Positions 39,682-48,303 of a stretch of DNA of 64,000 bases are shown one piece after another. The position numbers and the translations under genes were made by a program. Location: NCBI RefSeq assembly GCF_004331265.1, contig NZ_SJOO01000013.1, positions 49,351 through 113,350 on the forward strand, in the 5' to 3' direction. Numbering within the stretch: position 1 is the stretch's first letter; each line of letters starts with the position of its first letter. The DNA comes from Enterobacter wuhouensis (GTDB lineage: Bacteria > Pseudomonadota > Gammaproteobacteria > Enterobacterales > Enterobacteriaceae). Below the pieces are notes generated by a model, which saw nothing but the letters and a program-made list of their open reading frames with translations, searched no databases and had not been told where the DNA came from.

Positions 39682-42183
39682 TTAAAGTTCTAATTCGTGT
39701 TCTAACAGGGAGGCGATGGCCTCTTCTGAACTGGCGTTAACCAGCGCGCTGCGGAAATCGTCATGCATGATGCGGCGGGCCAGGCGCGAGAAAATGCGCA
39801 TATGCTGGTCGCCCGCGGCGTGTTTGTTCAGCGTCAGCATGATGATGAACTGTGCTTCTTCATCGCCCCACATGACGGGGGATTTCAGGCGCGCAACGCT
39901 GATGGTGGATTGCTCAATATGCTCAGACTTGCTGTGCGGAATGGCGAAGCTGAAGCCAAGCCCGGTAGAGAAAACGGCTTCACGCGCCCATAGATCGGCC
40001 TCCAGCTTGCGGGGATAGCGGCAGCGTCCGGCGAGCAGCAGGTTATCGGTCATCCCTTTCATGACCTCTTCTTTACTGTTCCAGTCGTTATTCAGCGAAA
40101 TACAGCGTGGCGTCACCAGCGGCGTGTCCTGCTGGCTCATGCGGAACTGCGCCAACAGGTGCTCCACTTCAAGCGAGGTGCGACACGCCATCGCCTGGTT
40201 CAGCAGCTGGCGGCAGGCGCGGCTATCAAGCTGTGCCAGACGGGCTTTGGTTGCCGGAATAGAAGGCGAGCCCATGCTCAGCTCGTCCAGACCCAGACCC
40301 ACCAGCAACGGCAGTACTGAACCTTTTGCGCCCAGCTCGCCGCACAGGCCAATCCATTTTCCCTGACGATGGACGGCCTGCACCGCGTAATCCAGCGCGC
40401 GCAGGAAGGCCGGGTTCAGGCTGTTGTAGTGGCGGGTGACTTTGGCGTTGTCGCGGTCGACGGCCAGCAGATACTGCGTCAGGTCATTGCTGCCAATGCT
40501 AAAGAAATCAATCTCTTCACAGCACTGGTCGATGATAAACATCACCGAAGGCACTTCCAGCATGATGCCGAGCGGGATTGTTTCATCAAAAGGAACGTGT
40601 TCAGCGCGAAGCTGCTGTTTCGCTTCGGCGAGCTTCTCTTTAACCCACAGGATCTCTTCCATGGAGGAGATCATCGGGATCATGATCTTCAGATTGCCGT
40701 GAGCAGAGGCGCGCAGGATCGCCCGAAGCTGGGTAGTGAAAAGCGTTGCGTACTCTTCGTAAATGCGTACGGCGCGGTAGCCGAGGAACGGGTTATTCTC
40801 CGCCGGAATGTTCAGGTACGCTACCGGCTTATCGCCGCCGATATCCATGGTGCGTACGATAATGCTGCGCCCGTTTGCACTTTCCAGCGCCTGACAGAAA
40901 ATGTTGTACAGCTCGTTTTCACCGGGCGCGCTGCTGCGGTCCATATACAGCATTTCGGTGCGAAACAGGCCAACGCCCTCGGCGCCGTTACCAAATGCTG
41001 CCTGCGCTTCTACTGCGTGGGCAATGTTCGCGGCAATCTCGATGCGAAGGCCGTCGGCGGTTCTGGCTTCCCTGTCGAGCCAGATGCGTTGCTGTTCGCG
41101 TAATGCCTGTTGTACCCGTGCTTCCTGGCGGTAGTAGCGTGCCACCGCATCGCTGGCGTTGACCACGACCGCGCCGGCATTGCCATCCACAAAGACAGGC
41201 TGGTTGCGCCATTCCAGTAGGCTTTCACTGTCGACACCCACCAGCGTGGGAATATTAAATGAGCGCGCAAGAATCACAGTGTGCGAGGTGGTTCCGCCGC
41301 TTTTTAACAGCAGTCCTTTGAGTAAGGTTTTATCCAGTTCCAGGAACTGGCCGGGCGTGAGGTCGTCAGCAAGACAGACGGTCGGCTGCGTCAGCTGGCC
41401 CGGCGCGGGGAAGCGCTGTTCACCGTAGATTTGCTGCAGAAGCTGATAGCAAACATCGCGCACATCCAGCACGCGTTCCTGCAGATAGCTGCTGCTGGAA
41501 CGAGAGAACGCATCGCAGAAATGGTTCGCAGTGGCGATTGTTGCCTGCGCGCAGCTTAGCCCCTGGCTCACGCCCGCAAGCAGATGCTGTCGCAATGAGG
41601 CATCCGTTGCCAGCGAGCGATGGGCTTCAAGAATTGCGCTGGCGGTGCTGTCGCTGTCGAGCGCGCGTAGCTCAATGTTTTTCACCAGCAGCTTGAGGCC
41701 GCTATCCAGTGCGGACTGCTCTTCTTCTGGGCTTTTTGCTTCGGGTAAATCCGTAAGGACATTGAGATCAAGCGAGGTCAGTAGGGTCAGGATGCCCTGG
41801 GCGCTGCCGCTGCAAACGGGCAGGGCGCGAAACAGGGTGGGATTGAGGCGCGTGAGCGATTCTGGCAGCGGATCAAGTTCGGTATTGATGACATCTTCAA
41901 GCGGTGTGTCACAGTGTGGAAACTCTTCTCGAAGCCATTTTTCCAGGTGCTGGCAGGCGCTTTGTTCATCCTCTCCCTCGATCACCAGCCGACAGGCATC
42001 GCCAGCCAGCGTATCGGTGCCAATCAGCGCCAGCGCACTCCTGGCATCAGCTTTCCGGTCCGTACGCAGGTTGTGCCACTCAATATGCGACTTAAACGTA
42101 TTGCACAGCGTTTCCACATGACTTGCCGGACGCGCGTGAACACCGTTGGGCAATTCACAGGTAAATTCCACTACCAGAGCCAT
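39682..42183 (-). CDS. ptsA: Triple-domain PTS protein: HPr, enzyme I and fructose-type EIIA
   Basis: Self-contained phosphoryl chain for the neighbouring frw permease. The HPr domain (1-85) has the phospho-His16 in ELPNGVHARPASHVE. Enzyme I (about 110-670) has the active His in GGTTSHTVILARS, the PEP site GVGLFRTEMLYMDR and NDLTQYLLAVDRDN. The EIIA-Fru domain (about 685-833) has its His in GFSFAIPHSKSEHIEQ. The ATG giving MALVVEF yields 833 residues, equal to E. coli PtsA (FrwA); an upstream extension was dropped. Divergent from frwC, first of ptsA-fsaB-gldA. Confidence 0.95.
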   Translation of the reverse strand: MALVVEFTCELPNGVHARPASHVETLCNTFKSHIEWHNLRTDRKADARSALALIGTDTLAGDACRLVIEGEDEQSACQHLEKWLREEFPHCDTPLEDVINTELDPLPESLTRLNPTLFRALPVCSGSAQGILTLLTSLDLNVLTDLPEAKSPEEEQSALDSGLKLLVKNIELRALDSDSTASAILEAHRSLATDASLRQHLLAGVSQGLSCAQATIATANHFCDAFSRSSSSYLQERVLDVRDVCYQLLQQIYGEQRFPAPGQLTQPTVCLADDLTPGQFLELDKTLLKGLLLKSGGTTSHTVILARSFNIPTLVGVDSESLLEWRNQPVFVDGNAGAVVVNASDAVARYYRQEARVQQALREQQRIWLDREARTADGLRIEIAANIAHAVEAQAAFGNGAEGVGLFRTEMLYMDRSSAPGENELYNIFCQALESANGRSIIVRTMDIGGDKPVAYLNIPAENNPFLGYRAVRIYEEYATLFTTQLRAILRASAHGNLKIMIPMISSMEEILWVKEKLAEAKQQLRAEHVPFDETIPLGIMLEVPSVMFIIDQCCEEIDFFSIGSNDLTQYLLAVDRDNAKVTRHYNSLNPAFLRALDYAVQAVHRQGKWIGLCGELGAKGSVLPLLVGLGLDELSMGSPSIPATKARLAQLDSRACRQLLNQAMACRTSLEVEHLLAQFRMSQQDTPLVTPRCISLNNDWNSKEEVMKGMTDNLLLAGRCRYPRKLEADLWAREAVFSTGLGFSFAIPHSKSEHIEQSTISVARLKSPVMWGDEEAQFIIMLTLNKHAAGDQHMRIFSRLARRIMHDDFRSALVNASSEEAIASLLEHELEL

Positions 42184-42486
42184 ACACATACTCCTGAAAC
42201 GAATAGTCATTCACTGAGCACAGGATACGAGCGTGGTGATGAATCGCGCCATGTGACAAATCTGCCAAAAGCTGGACAAATGTAATGTCACGCGAAAAGT
42301 GAGATTTGACTCACAGGTTATGCAGGTTTGCTTAATGTGCTCTGCTGGTGAAATGTCGAGGCGGATCGCATTTTTATTTCGACATTACAAAAATCCAGTA
42401 AATGGCCTTTTTGTCTCCTGTCCGCGGTCTTTCTGATTGCCTATTGTTGCCACAACATCTTTACGGGTTTAGGCCAGGAGCGACAT
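42184..42486. promoter_or_regulatory. ptsA-frwC divergent control region
   Basis: A 303-base gap feeding both arms of the frw cluster. It holds an eight-base inverted repeat, AATGTCGA (42352-42359) and TCGACATT (42379-42386), and a second palindrome, GTGAG-N6-CTCAC (42299-42314). The latter resembles a CRP site but has the wrong spacing. The stretch CATGTGACAAATCTGCC at 42250 is a half-match to CRP. The frwC ribosome site is AGGAG before ATATGAAAG. No gene is visible in it. Confidence 0.6.
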
Positions 42487-43566
42487 ATGAAAGAGTTGGT
42501 GCATATTCTCAAGAACACGCGGCAGCATCTGATGACGGGGGTGTCGCACATGATCCCGTTCGTGGTCGCGGGCGGTATTTTGCTGGCCGTCTCGGTCATG
42601 CTTTATGGCAAGGGGGCAGTACCGGATGCGGCAACCGATCCCAACCTCAAAAAGCTGTTCGACATCGGCGTGGCAGGGCTGACGCTGATGGTGCCATTCT
42701 TGGCCGCCTACATTGGCTATTCCATTGCCGAACGTGCCGCGCTTGCGCCCTGCGCTATTGCTGCCTGGGTCGGTAATAGCTTCGGTGCGGGTTTCTTCGG
42801 CGCCATTATTGCCGGGATACTTGGCGGGATAGTGGTCTGGTATCTGAAAAAACTGCCGGTTCCAAAAGTTCTGCGCTCCGTCATGCCTATCTTCATCATC
42901 CCTATCATTGGCACCTTTGTTACCGCAGGCATCATGATGTGGGGGCTGGGCGAGCCCGTAGGTGCGCTGACGACGGGCTTAACCCAGTGGCTGCAGGGGA
43001 TGCAGCAGGGCAGCATCGTGTTCCTGGCCGTCATCATCGGGCTCATGCTGGCCTTTGATATGGGTGGTCCAATTAACAAAGTGGCCTATGCCTTCATGCT
43101 GATCTGCGTGGCTCAGGGTGTTTACACCGTAGTAGCAATCGCGGCGGTAGGTATCTGTGTGCCGCCTCTGGGCTTAGGCCTGGCGACGCTGATTAACCGC
43201 AAAAACTTTACCGGCGAAGAGCGCGAAGCAGGGAAAGCGGCGCTGGTGATGGGCTGCGTAGGGGTGACCGAAGGGGCGATTCCGTTCGCCGCCGCCGACC
43301 CTCTGCGCGTTATTCCTTCCATCATGCTCGGCTCTGCGTGCGGTGCGGTAACTGCCGCCGTGATGGGCGCACAGTGCTATGCCGGATGGGGCGGGCTAAT
43401 CGTTCTGCCGGTCGTCGACGGCAAGCTGGGCTATATCGTGGCGGTTGCTGTCGGGGCGGTAGTGACGGCTATCAGCGTCAACGTGCTGAAGAGTCTTGCC
43501 CGTAAGAATACAAAACAGGTCGAGGAAAAAGAGGATGACCTGGATCTGGATTTCGAAATTAACTGA
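42487..43566 (+). CDS. frwC: Fructose-family PTS permease, EIIC component
   Basis: Membrane channel of the Frw phosphotransferase system. Start MKELVHILKNTRQHLMTGVS is the EIIC-Fru amphipathic entry; about nine membrane segments follow, with the substrate-site motif DMGGPINKVAYAF and GVTEGAIPFAAADPLR. The tail is acidic (EEKEDDLDLDFEIN). The 359 residues match E. coli FrwC. EIIB (frwB) follows 14 bases later; EIIA is supplied by ptsA. The imported sugar is unproven, discussed in the findings. Confidence 0.93.
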   Translation: MKELVHILKNTRQHLMTGVSHMIPFVVAGGILLAVSVMLYGKGAVPDAATDPNLKKLFDIGVAGLTLMVPFLAAYIGYSIAERAALAPCAIAAWVGNSFGAGFFGAIIAGILGGIVVWYLKKLPVPKVLRSVMPIFIIPIIGTFVTAGIMMWGLGEPVGALTTGLTQWLQGMQQGSIVFLAVIIGLMLAFDMGGPINKVAYAFMLICVAQGVYTVVAIAAVGICVPPLGLGLATLINRKNFTGEEREAGKAALVMGCVGVTEGAIPFAAADPLRVIPSIMLGSACGAVTAAVMGAQCYAGWGGLIVLPVVDGKLGYIVAVAVGAVVTAISVNVLKSLARKNTKQVEEKEDDLDLDFEIN

Positions 43567-43580
43567 GTGAGGAAGAGAAC

Positions 43581-43901
43581 ATGGCTCGAATTATCGCAGT
43601 AACAGCTTGCCCGTCTGGCGTCGCTCATACCTACATGGCGGCCGAGGCGCTTGAAAGCGCCGCCAAAGCCAAAGGTTGGGAAGTGAAGGTTGAGACGCAG
43701 GGGTCGATCGGTCTTGAGAACGAACTGACGGCAGAAGACGTGGCCGCCGCGGATATGGTGATCCTGACCAAGGATATCGGCATTAAATTTGAAGAGCGCT
43801 TTGCCGGGAAAACCATCGTGCGCGTCAACATCAGCGACGCGGTAAAACGCGCCGACGCCATCATGAACAAAATTGATGCCCACCTGGCGCAAACCGCCTG
43901 A
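43581..43901 (+). CDS. frwB: Fructose-type PTS EIIB component
   Basis: Cytoplasmic phosphocarrier between the PtsA EIIA domain and FrwC. The phospho-Cys10 lies in AVTACPSGVAHTYMAAEALE. The 106 residues are a single EIIB-Fru domain, as in E. coli FrwB. A GC-rich hairpin follows its stop and could lower expression of the downstream pflD. Confidence 0.93.
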   Translation: MARIIAVTACPSGVAHTYMAAEALESAAKAKGWEVKVETQGSIGLENELTAEDVAAADMVILTKDIGIKFEERFAGKTIVRVNISDAVKRADAIMNKIDAHLAQTA

Positions 43902-43907
43902 TGCTCT

Positions 43908-43934
43908 CCCGCCCTTCGGGGCGGGCTTGTTTTT
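43908..43934 (+). terminator. Intercistronic hairpin between frwB and pflD
   Basis: CCCGCCC-TTCG-GGGCGGG followed by CTTGTTTTT. The stem is seven G-C pairs on a stable tetraloop. The imperfect T run suggests partial termination, or a decay barrier, inside the operon. Confidence 0.7.
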
Positions 43935-43953
43935 CCTCTACAGGAGTTCCCTC

Positions 43954-46248
43954 ATGACGAATCGTACCCAGCGTTTGAAAGACGCACTCTTTGCCAGCCC
44001 GCGTGAAATCTCGCTTGAGCGTGCCTTGCTTTATACCGCCAGCCATCAGCAGACGGAAGGCGAGCCGGTGATTATCAGGCGCGCGAAAGCGACGGCGTAC
44101 ATTCTTGACCATGTGAACATCGCGATTCGTGATGAGGAGCTGATTGCCGGGAACCGCACCGTTAAACCGCGCGCGGGCATTATGTCGCCTGAGATGGACC
44201 CCTACTGGCTGCTTAAAGAGCTGGATCAGTTTGCCACGCGTCCGCAGGATCGCTTCGATATCAGCGACGAGGACAAGCAGACCTACCGTGAGGTGCTGTA
44301 TCCCTACTGGGAAAAGCGGTCGATGAAGGATTTCATCAACAGCCAGATGACGGATGAGGTGAAAGCGGCCGTTGGCACGCAGATTTTTAGCGTCAACCAG
44401 ACGGATAAAGGGCAGGGGCATATCATTATTGATTATCCGCGCCTGCTCAATAACGGCCTGGGTGCGCTGGTTGAGGAATTGCGCGAACGCTGCGCCCGCG
44501 ATGCGCAGAACACGTTCTATGCCGCCGCGCTGATCCTGCTTGAAGCGTCCCAGCGTCATATACTGCGCTATGCATCACTGGCTGAAAAGTTGGCTGCAAG
44601 CAGCGACGTAGCGCGGCGTGAAGAGTTATTGAAGATTGCAGAAATCTCGCGCCACAACGCGCAGCATAAGCCGCAAACGTTCTGGCAGGCGTGTCAGCTT
44701 TTCTGGTACATGAACGTCATTTTGCAGTACGAATCCAACGCCAGCTCGCTCTCTATCGGGCGTTTTGACCAGTATATGCTGCCGTTTTATCAGGCCTCGC
44801 TCTCACAGGGCGAAGCACCCGCGTTCCTGAAAGAGATTCTGGAATCGCTGTGGGTGAAGTGCAATGACGTGGTGCTTTTACGCTCGACCAGCAGCGCCCG
44901 CTATTTTGCCGGGTTTCCGACCGGGTATACCGCGCTATTGGGCGGCCTGACGGAGAACGGTCGTAGCGCGGTGAACGTGCTTTCCTTCCTGTGTCTGGAT
45001 GCCTACCAACGCGTTCAGCTTCCGCAGCCCAACCTCGGCGTGCGGGTGAACGAGCTTATCGACCGGCCTTTCCTGCTTAAAACCGCAGAGACGATCCGCC
45101 TGGGCACCGGTATTCCGCAGATTTTCAATGATGAAGTGGTGGTACCTGCCTTCCTGAATCGCGGCGTGTCGCTGGAAGACGCGCGCGATTACGCGGTCGT
45201 TGGCTGCGTTGAGCTATCTATTCCCGGTAAAACCTACGGTTTGCACGATATTGCCATGTTTAACCTGCTGAAAGTCATGGAAATCGCCATGCAGGAAAAC
45301 GAAGGCAAGGCAGACCTGAGTTATGAAGGATTGCTGGAACATATTCGCACCAAAATCAATCACTACATTGCGCTCATGGTCGAGGGAAGCAATATCTGCG
45401 ATATCGGCCATCGCGACTGGGCCCCAGTGCCGCTGCTCTCTTCCTTCATAAGCGATTGTCTGGAAACAGGGAAAGACATTACCGAGGGCGGGGCGCGCTA
45501 TAACTTCTCTGGCGTACAGGGGATCGGGATAGCCAACCTGAGTGATTCACTGCACGCGCTTAAAGGGCTTGTCTTTGAACAGCAGCGCTTAAGTTTTGAT
45601 GAGCTCTTAGCCGTGTTAAAAGCGAACTTTGGTACCCCTGAGGGCGAAAAGGTGCGTGCAAGGCTGATTAATCGCTTCGAAAAATACGGCAATGATATTG
45701 ATGATGTCGACAACATCAGCGCTGAACTGCTGCGCCACTACTGTAAAGAGGTCGAAAAATACCGGAACCCGCGCGGCGGGCAGTTCACGCCGGGCTCTTA
45801 TACCGTATCGGCACACGTGCCGCTGGGTGCAGTTGTTGGCGCGACACCGGATGGCCGCTATGCCGGCGAGCAGCTGGCGGACGGCGGGCTCTCACCGATG
45901 CTTGGACAAGATATGCAGGGCCCAACGGCAGTACTCAAATCGGTGAGCAAGCTGGATAACTATCTGTTATCTAACGGTACGCTGCTCAACGTCAAATTCA
46001 CACCAGCAACGCTGGAAGGCGACGCGGGGCTACAAAAGCTGGCCGATTTCCTCCGTGCGTTCACGCAGCTTAAATTGCAGCACATCCAGTTCAACGTGGT
46101 GAATGCGGATACGCTGCGTGAAGCACAGCAGCGCCCGCAGGATTTTGCTGGTCTGGTGGTACGCGTGGCCGGATACAGCGCCTTCTTTGTTGAGTTATCG
46201 AAGGAGATCCAGGATGACATTATCCGCCGTACAGCGCATCAGCTGTGA
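43954..46248 (+). CDS. pflD: Glycyl radical enzyme (PFL2-like; not pyruvate formate-lyase)
   Basis: Oxygen-sensitive radical enzyme. The glycyl radical motif RVAGYSAFFVEL puts the radical Gly at about 740. The active-site loop is VVGCVELSIPG with Cys418 and Glu420. True pyruvate formate-lyase has two adjacent Cys here; GCVE is the pattern of glycerol/diol dehydratases, choline lyase and other C-O or C-N bond-breaking members. It has 764 residues (E. coli PflD 765). The ATG follows CAGGAGTTCCCTC. It is transcribed after frwCB and overlaps its activase gene pflC by 35 bases. From operon context it likely acts on a phosphorylated polyol delivered by the PTS. Confidence 0.9.
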   Translation: MTNRTQRLKDALFASPREISLERALLYTASHQQTEGEPVIIRRAKATAYILDHVNIAIRDEELIAGNRTVKPRAGIMSPEMDPYWLLKELDQFATRPQDRFDISDEDKQTYREVLYPYWEKRSMKDFINSQMTDEVKAAVGTQIFSVNQTDKGQGHIIIDYPRLLNNGLGALVEELRERCARDAQNTFYAAALILLEASQRHILRYASLAEKLAASSDVARREELLKIAEISRHNAQHKPQTFWQACQLFWYMNVILQYESNASSLSIGRFDQYMLPFYQASLSQGEAPAFLKEILESLWVKCNDVVLLRSTSSARYFAGFPTGYTALLGGLTENGRSAVNVLSFLCLDAYQRVQLPQPNLGVRVNELIDRPFLLKTAETIRLGTGIPQIFNDEVVVPAFLNRGVSLEDARDYAVVGCVELSIPGKTYGLHDIAMFNLLKVMEIAMQENEGKADLSYEGLLEHIRTKINHYIALMVEGSNICDIGHRDWAPVPLLSSFISDCLETGKDITEGGARYNFSGVQGIGIANLSDSLHALKGLVFEQQRLSFDELLAVLKANFGTPEGEKVRARLINRFEKYGNDIDDVDNISAELLRHYCKEVEKYRNPRGGQFTPGSYTVSAHVPLGAVVGATPDGRYAGEQLADGGLSPMLGQDMQGPTAVLKSVSKLDNYLLSNGTLLNVKFTPATLEGDAGLQKLADFLRAFTQLKLQHIQFNVVNADTLREAQQRPQDFAGLVVRVAGYSAFFVELSKEIQDDIIRRTAHQL

Positions 46249-47089
46249 TGTAGTTGAAACAAGCGCCAGTATGGCGCGTATTTTCAACATTCAGCGCTAT
46301 TCGTTGAATGACGGATGCGGCATCCGTACGGTGGTCTTTTTTAAAGGCTGTCCTCACCGCTGTCCGTGGTGCGCAAACCCGGAGTCGATCTCGCCGAAAA
46401 TAGAGACGGTTCGCCGGGAAAGTAAATGCCTTCACTGCACGCCCTGCCTGCGTGATGCGGACGAGTGCCCGTCCGGCGCGTTTGAGCGCATCGGGCGGGA
46501 TGTGACGCTGGACGATCTGGAAAATGAGGTGATGAAAGACGACGTGTTCTTTCGCTCATCGGGCGGTGGCGTCACGCTTTCCGGAGGGGAAGTGTTGATG
46601 CAGGCGCCTTTTGCAACCCAGTTTTTACAGCGGCTGCGTCGTTACGGCGTGCATACGGCCATTGAAACGGCAGGGGATGCGCCCTTGTCCCGGTTATTGC
46701 CACTAGCGCGCCAGTGCGATGAAGTGCTGTTTGATTTGAAGATCATGGACCCCGAAAAGGCACGTTCTTCGGTGGCAATGAATTTGCCCAGGGTAATGGA
46801 TAATTTTATGCAGCTTGTGGCGGAAGGGATAAACGTGATCCCCCGCGTGCCGCTTATTCCGGGCTATACGCTCAACGAAACGAACATGGCGCGCGTGCTG
46901 GCGTTTCTGCTACCTTCTGGAATACGGCAACTGCATTTATTGCCGTTTCATCAGTACGGAGAACCAAAATACCGTTTGCTGGGGCAGGAGTGGGGGATGC
47001 AGCAGGTGGCCCCTCCGACAGAAGCAGAGGTCTCTGCAATGCGCATAATGGCGGAACGTGAAGGATTCAATGTCACCGTAGGAGGTTAA
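46214..47089 (+). CDS. pflC: Glycyl-radical-enzyme activase (radical SAM)
   Basis: Installs the glycyl radical on PflD using S-adenosylmethionine and a [4Fe-4S] cluster. The cluster motif GCPHRCPWCANPES is C-x3-C-x2-C. The insert CLHCTPCLRDADECPSG supplies Cys for an auxiliary Fe-S cluster, as in activases of dehydratase-type radical enzymes rather than the simpler PflA. GGGVTLSGGEVLMQ is the SAM-binding GGE motif. It has 291 residues. The ATG lies inside the end of pflD (AAGGAGATCCAGG upstream), so translation is coupled. Confidence 0.92.
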   Translation: MTLSAVQRISCDVVETSASMARIFNIQRYSLNDGCGIRTVVFFKGCPHRCPWCANPESISPKIETVRRESKCLHCTPCLRDADECPSGAFERIGRDVTLDDLENEVMKDDVFFRSSGGGVTLSGGEVLMQAPFATQFLQRLRRYGVHTAIETAGDAPLSRLLPLARQCDEVLFDLKIMDPEKARSSVAMNLPRVMDNFMQLVAEGINVIPRVPLIPGYTLNETNMARVLAFLLPSGIRQLHLLPFHQYGEPKYRLLGQEWGMQQVAPPTEAEVSAMRIMAEREGFNVTVGG

Positions 47090-47091
47090 GA

Positions 47092-47448
47092 ATGACAGTG
47101 CTAACGGGACGTCATCTGGTAGCGGTAACGGCTTGCGTCAGCGGCGTTGCGCATACCTATATGGCCGCTGAGCGTCTGGAGAAAATCTGTCAGCAAGAGA
47201 AGTGCAGCATTCTCATTGAAACGCAGGGCGCGCTGGGCGTTGAAAATGCACTTACGGACGACGATGTACGCCGCGCCGATGCGGTATTGCTTATTACGGA
47301 TATTGAGCTGGCAGAGAGTGAACGCTTCGAAAATGCCCGCTACGTAAAGTGCGGAATTAATGCTTTTTTACGTGACCCGCAGAAGGTGATGGGCGCAGTA
47401 CGAAAACTGCTTTCCGCGCCGCAACATACTCAACTCATTCTGGACTAG
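47092..47448 (+). CDS. frwD: Second PTS EIIB-like protein of the frw cluster
   Basis: EIIB-Fru-type protein with phospho-Cys15 in VAVTACVSGVAHTYMAAERL, very similar to FrwB at that site. The 118 residues are slightly longer than E. coli FrwD (113), mainly at the C terminus. It starts two bases after pflC. Why the system has two EIIB proteins is unknown; it may be an alternative carrier or a regulatory partner. Its 3' end overlaps convergent yijO by 14 bases. Confidence 0.9.
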   Translation: MTVLTGRHLVAVTACVSGVAHTYMAAERLEKICQQEKCSILIETQGALGVENALTDDDVRRADAVLLITDIELAESERFENARYVKCGINAFLRDPQKVMGAVRKLLSAPQHTQLILD

Positions 47449-48283
47449 CCGCTTTTTCGGTGAGCTGGCTGTGATACTGGCGGCGATACTCCGAAGGCGA
47501 TCGCTCCGTATTTTTCCGGAATAACCGGCAGAAGTAGTTACTGTCGACAAACCCGCAGGCATGCGCCACCTCTTTCACCTTCAGGTCATAGCCTTTCAGC
47601 AGCTGACGCGCGCGCTCAAGCCTGGTGTGGGTCAGGTATTCATTGAAACCCACTGCGCCCGTTTTCTGGAAGAGATGCGACAGATAGTTTGGGGAGATGT
47701 AAAACGCCTGGGCAACGGACTCTCGGGTTAGCGGGGCGGCATAGTGTTCGTCGATGTAGACCCTGATAGCTTCGAACAGAGCCTGACTGCGGGAGGCTGT
47801 CTGTATTTGACTGCCCAAGAGATCCACACAGTGGCTGAGCAGGCTGGCGACAACCAGCCGTGCGGTTTGCTGCTCGTGCGGTTGCATCTGCATTTCATGG
47901 AGAGTTTGCAGCAGGAATGAGCCAATGCGAGGGCCACGGCGGGCAACGTGTTGCTTTGCCAGGTTGCGTACCTCAACACCGTCCCAGTGCAGGAGGCTAA
48001 ATCCAAGCTGCTGTTTACCAAACAGGATGCTCAACGTCGTCGCGGGCTTCTGCCATTGCGGGTCATTCCAGCCGCCGGCCGGGACGTATAAAACATCACC
48101 CCGCTGTAAAACGCAGCCAGCCAGGTCTTTCATCGAACCTTCGATCACGATCTCCAGACGCGGAAAATCGACCTGCAAGGCAAGTTCGGGGGCGGAGGTC
48201 GCGGAGTTTGCAAAATGCACCTGACGCAGCGGCGTTGTGCCGTTGATCAGGTCAGTCAGGATATGGGTGATGTCGTGGTGCAT
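47435..48283 (-). CDS. yijO: AraC-family regulator YijO
   Basis: Probable transcriptional activator. The N-terminal half (1-150) is a cupin-like sensing domain without an obvious ligand. The C-terminal half (about 180-275) has two helix-turn-helix motifs, with TRESVAQAFYISPNYLSHLF and VKEVAHACGFVDSNYFCRLF. The 282 residues match E. coli YijO (283). It is convergent with and beside the frw-pfl operon, so it is the natural candidate for its regulator, but nothing in the sequence proves it. Confidence 0.88.
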   Translation of the reverse strand: MHHDITHILTDLINGTTPLRQVHFANSATSAPELALQVDFPRLEIVIEGSMKDLAGCVLQRGDVLYVPAGGWNDPQWQKPATTLSILFGKQQLGFSLLHWDGVEVRNLAKQHVARRGPRIGSFLLQTLHEMQMQPHEQQTARLVVASLLSHCVDLLGSQIQTASRSQALFEAIRVYIDEHYAAPLTRESVAQAFYISPNYLSHLFQKTGAVGFNEYLTHTRLERARQLLKGYDLKVKEVAHACGFVDSNYFCRLFRKNTERSPSEYRRQYHSQLTEKAASPE

Positions 48284-48303
48284 GGTGTGGATACCAGGAT
48301 ATT

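Noticed and set aside
42299..42314. CRP site in the frw promoter
   Set aside because: GTGA and TCAC are eight bases apart instead of six, so it was kept only as an unnamed palindrome.
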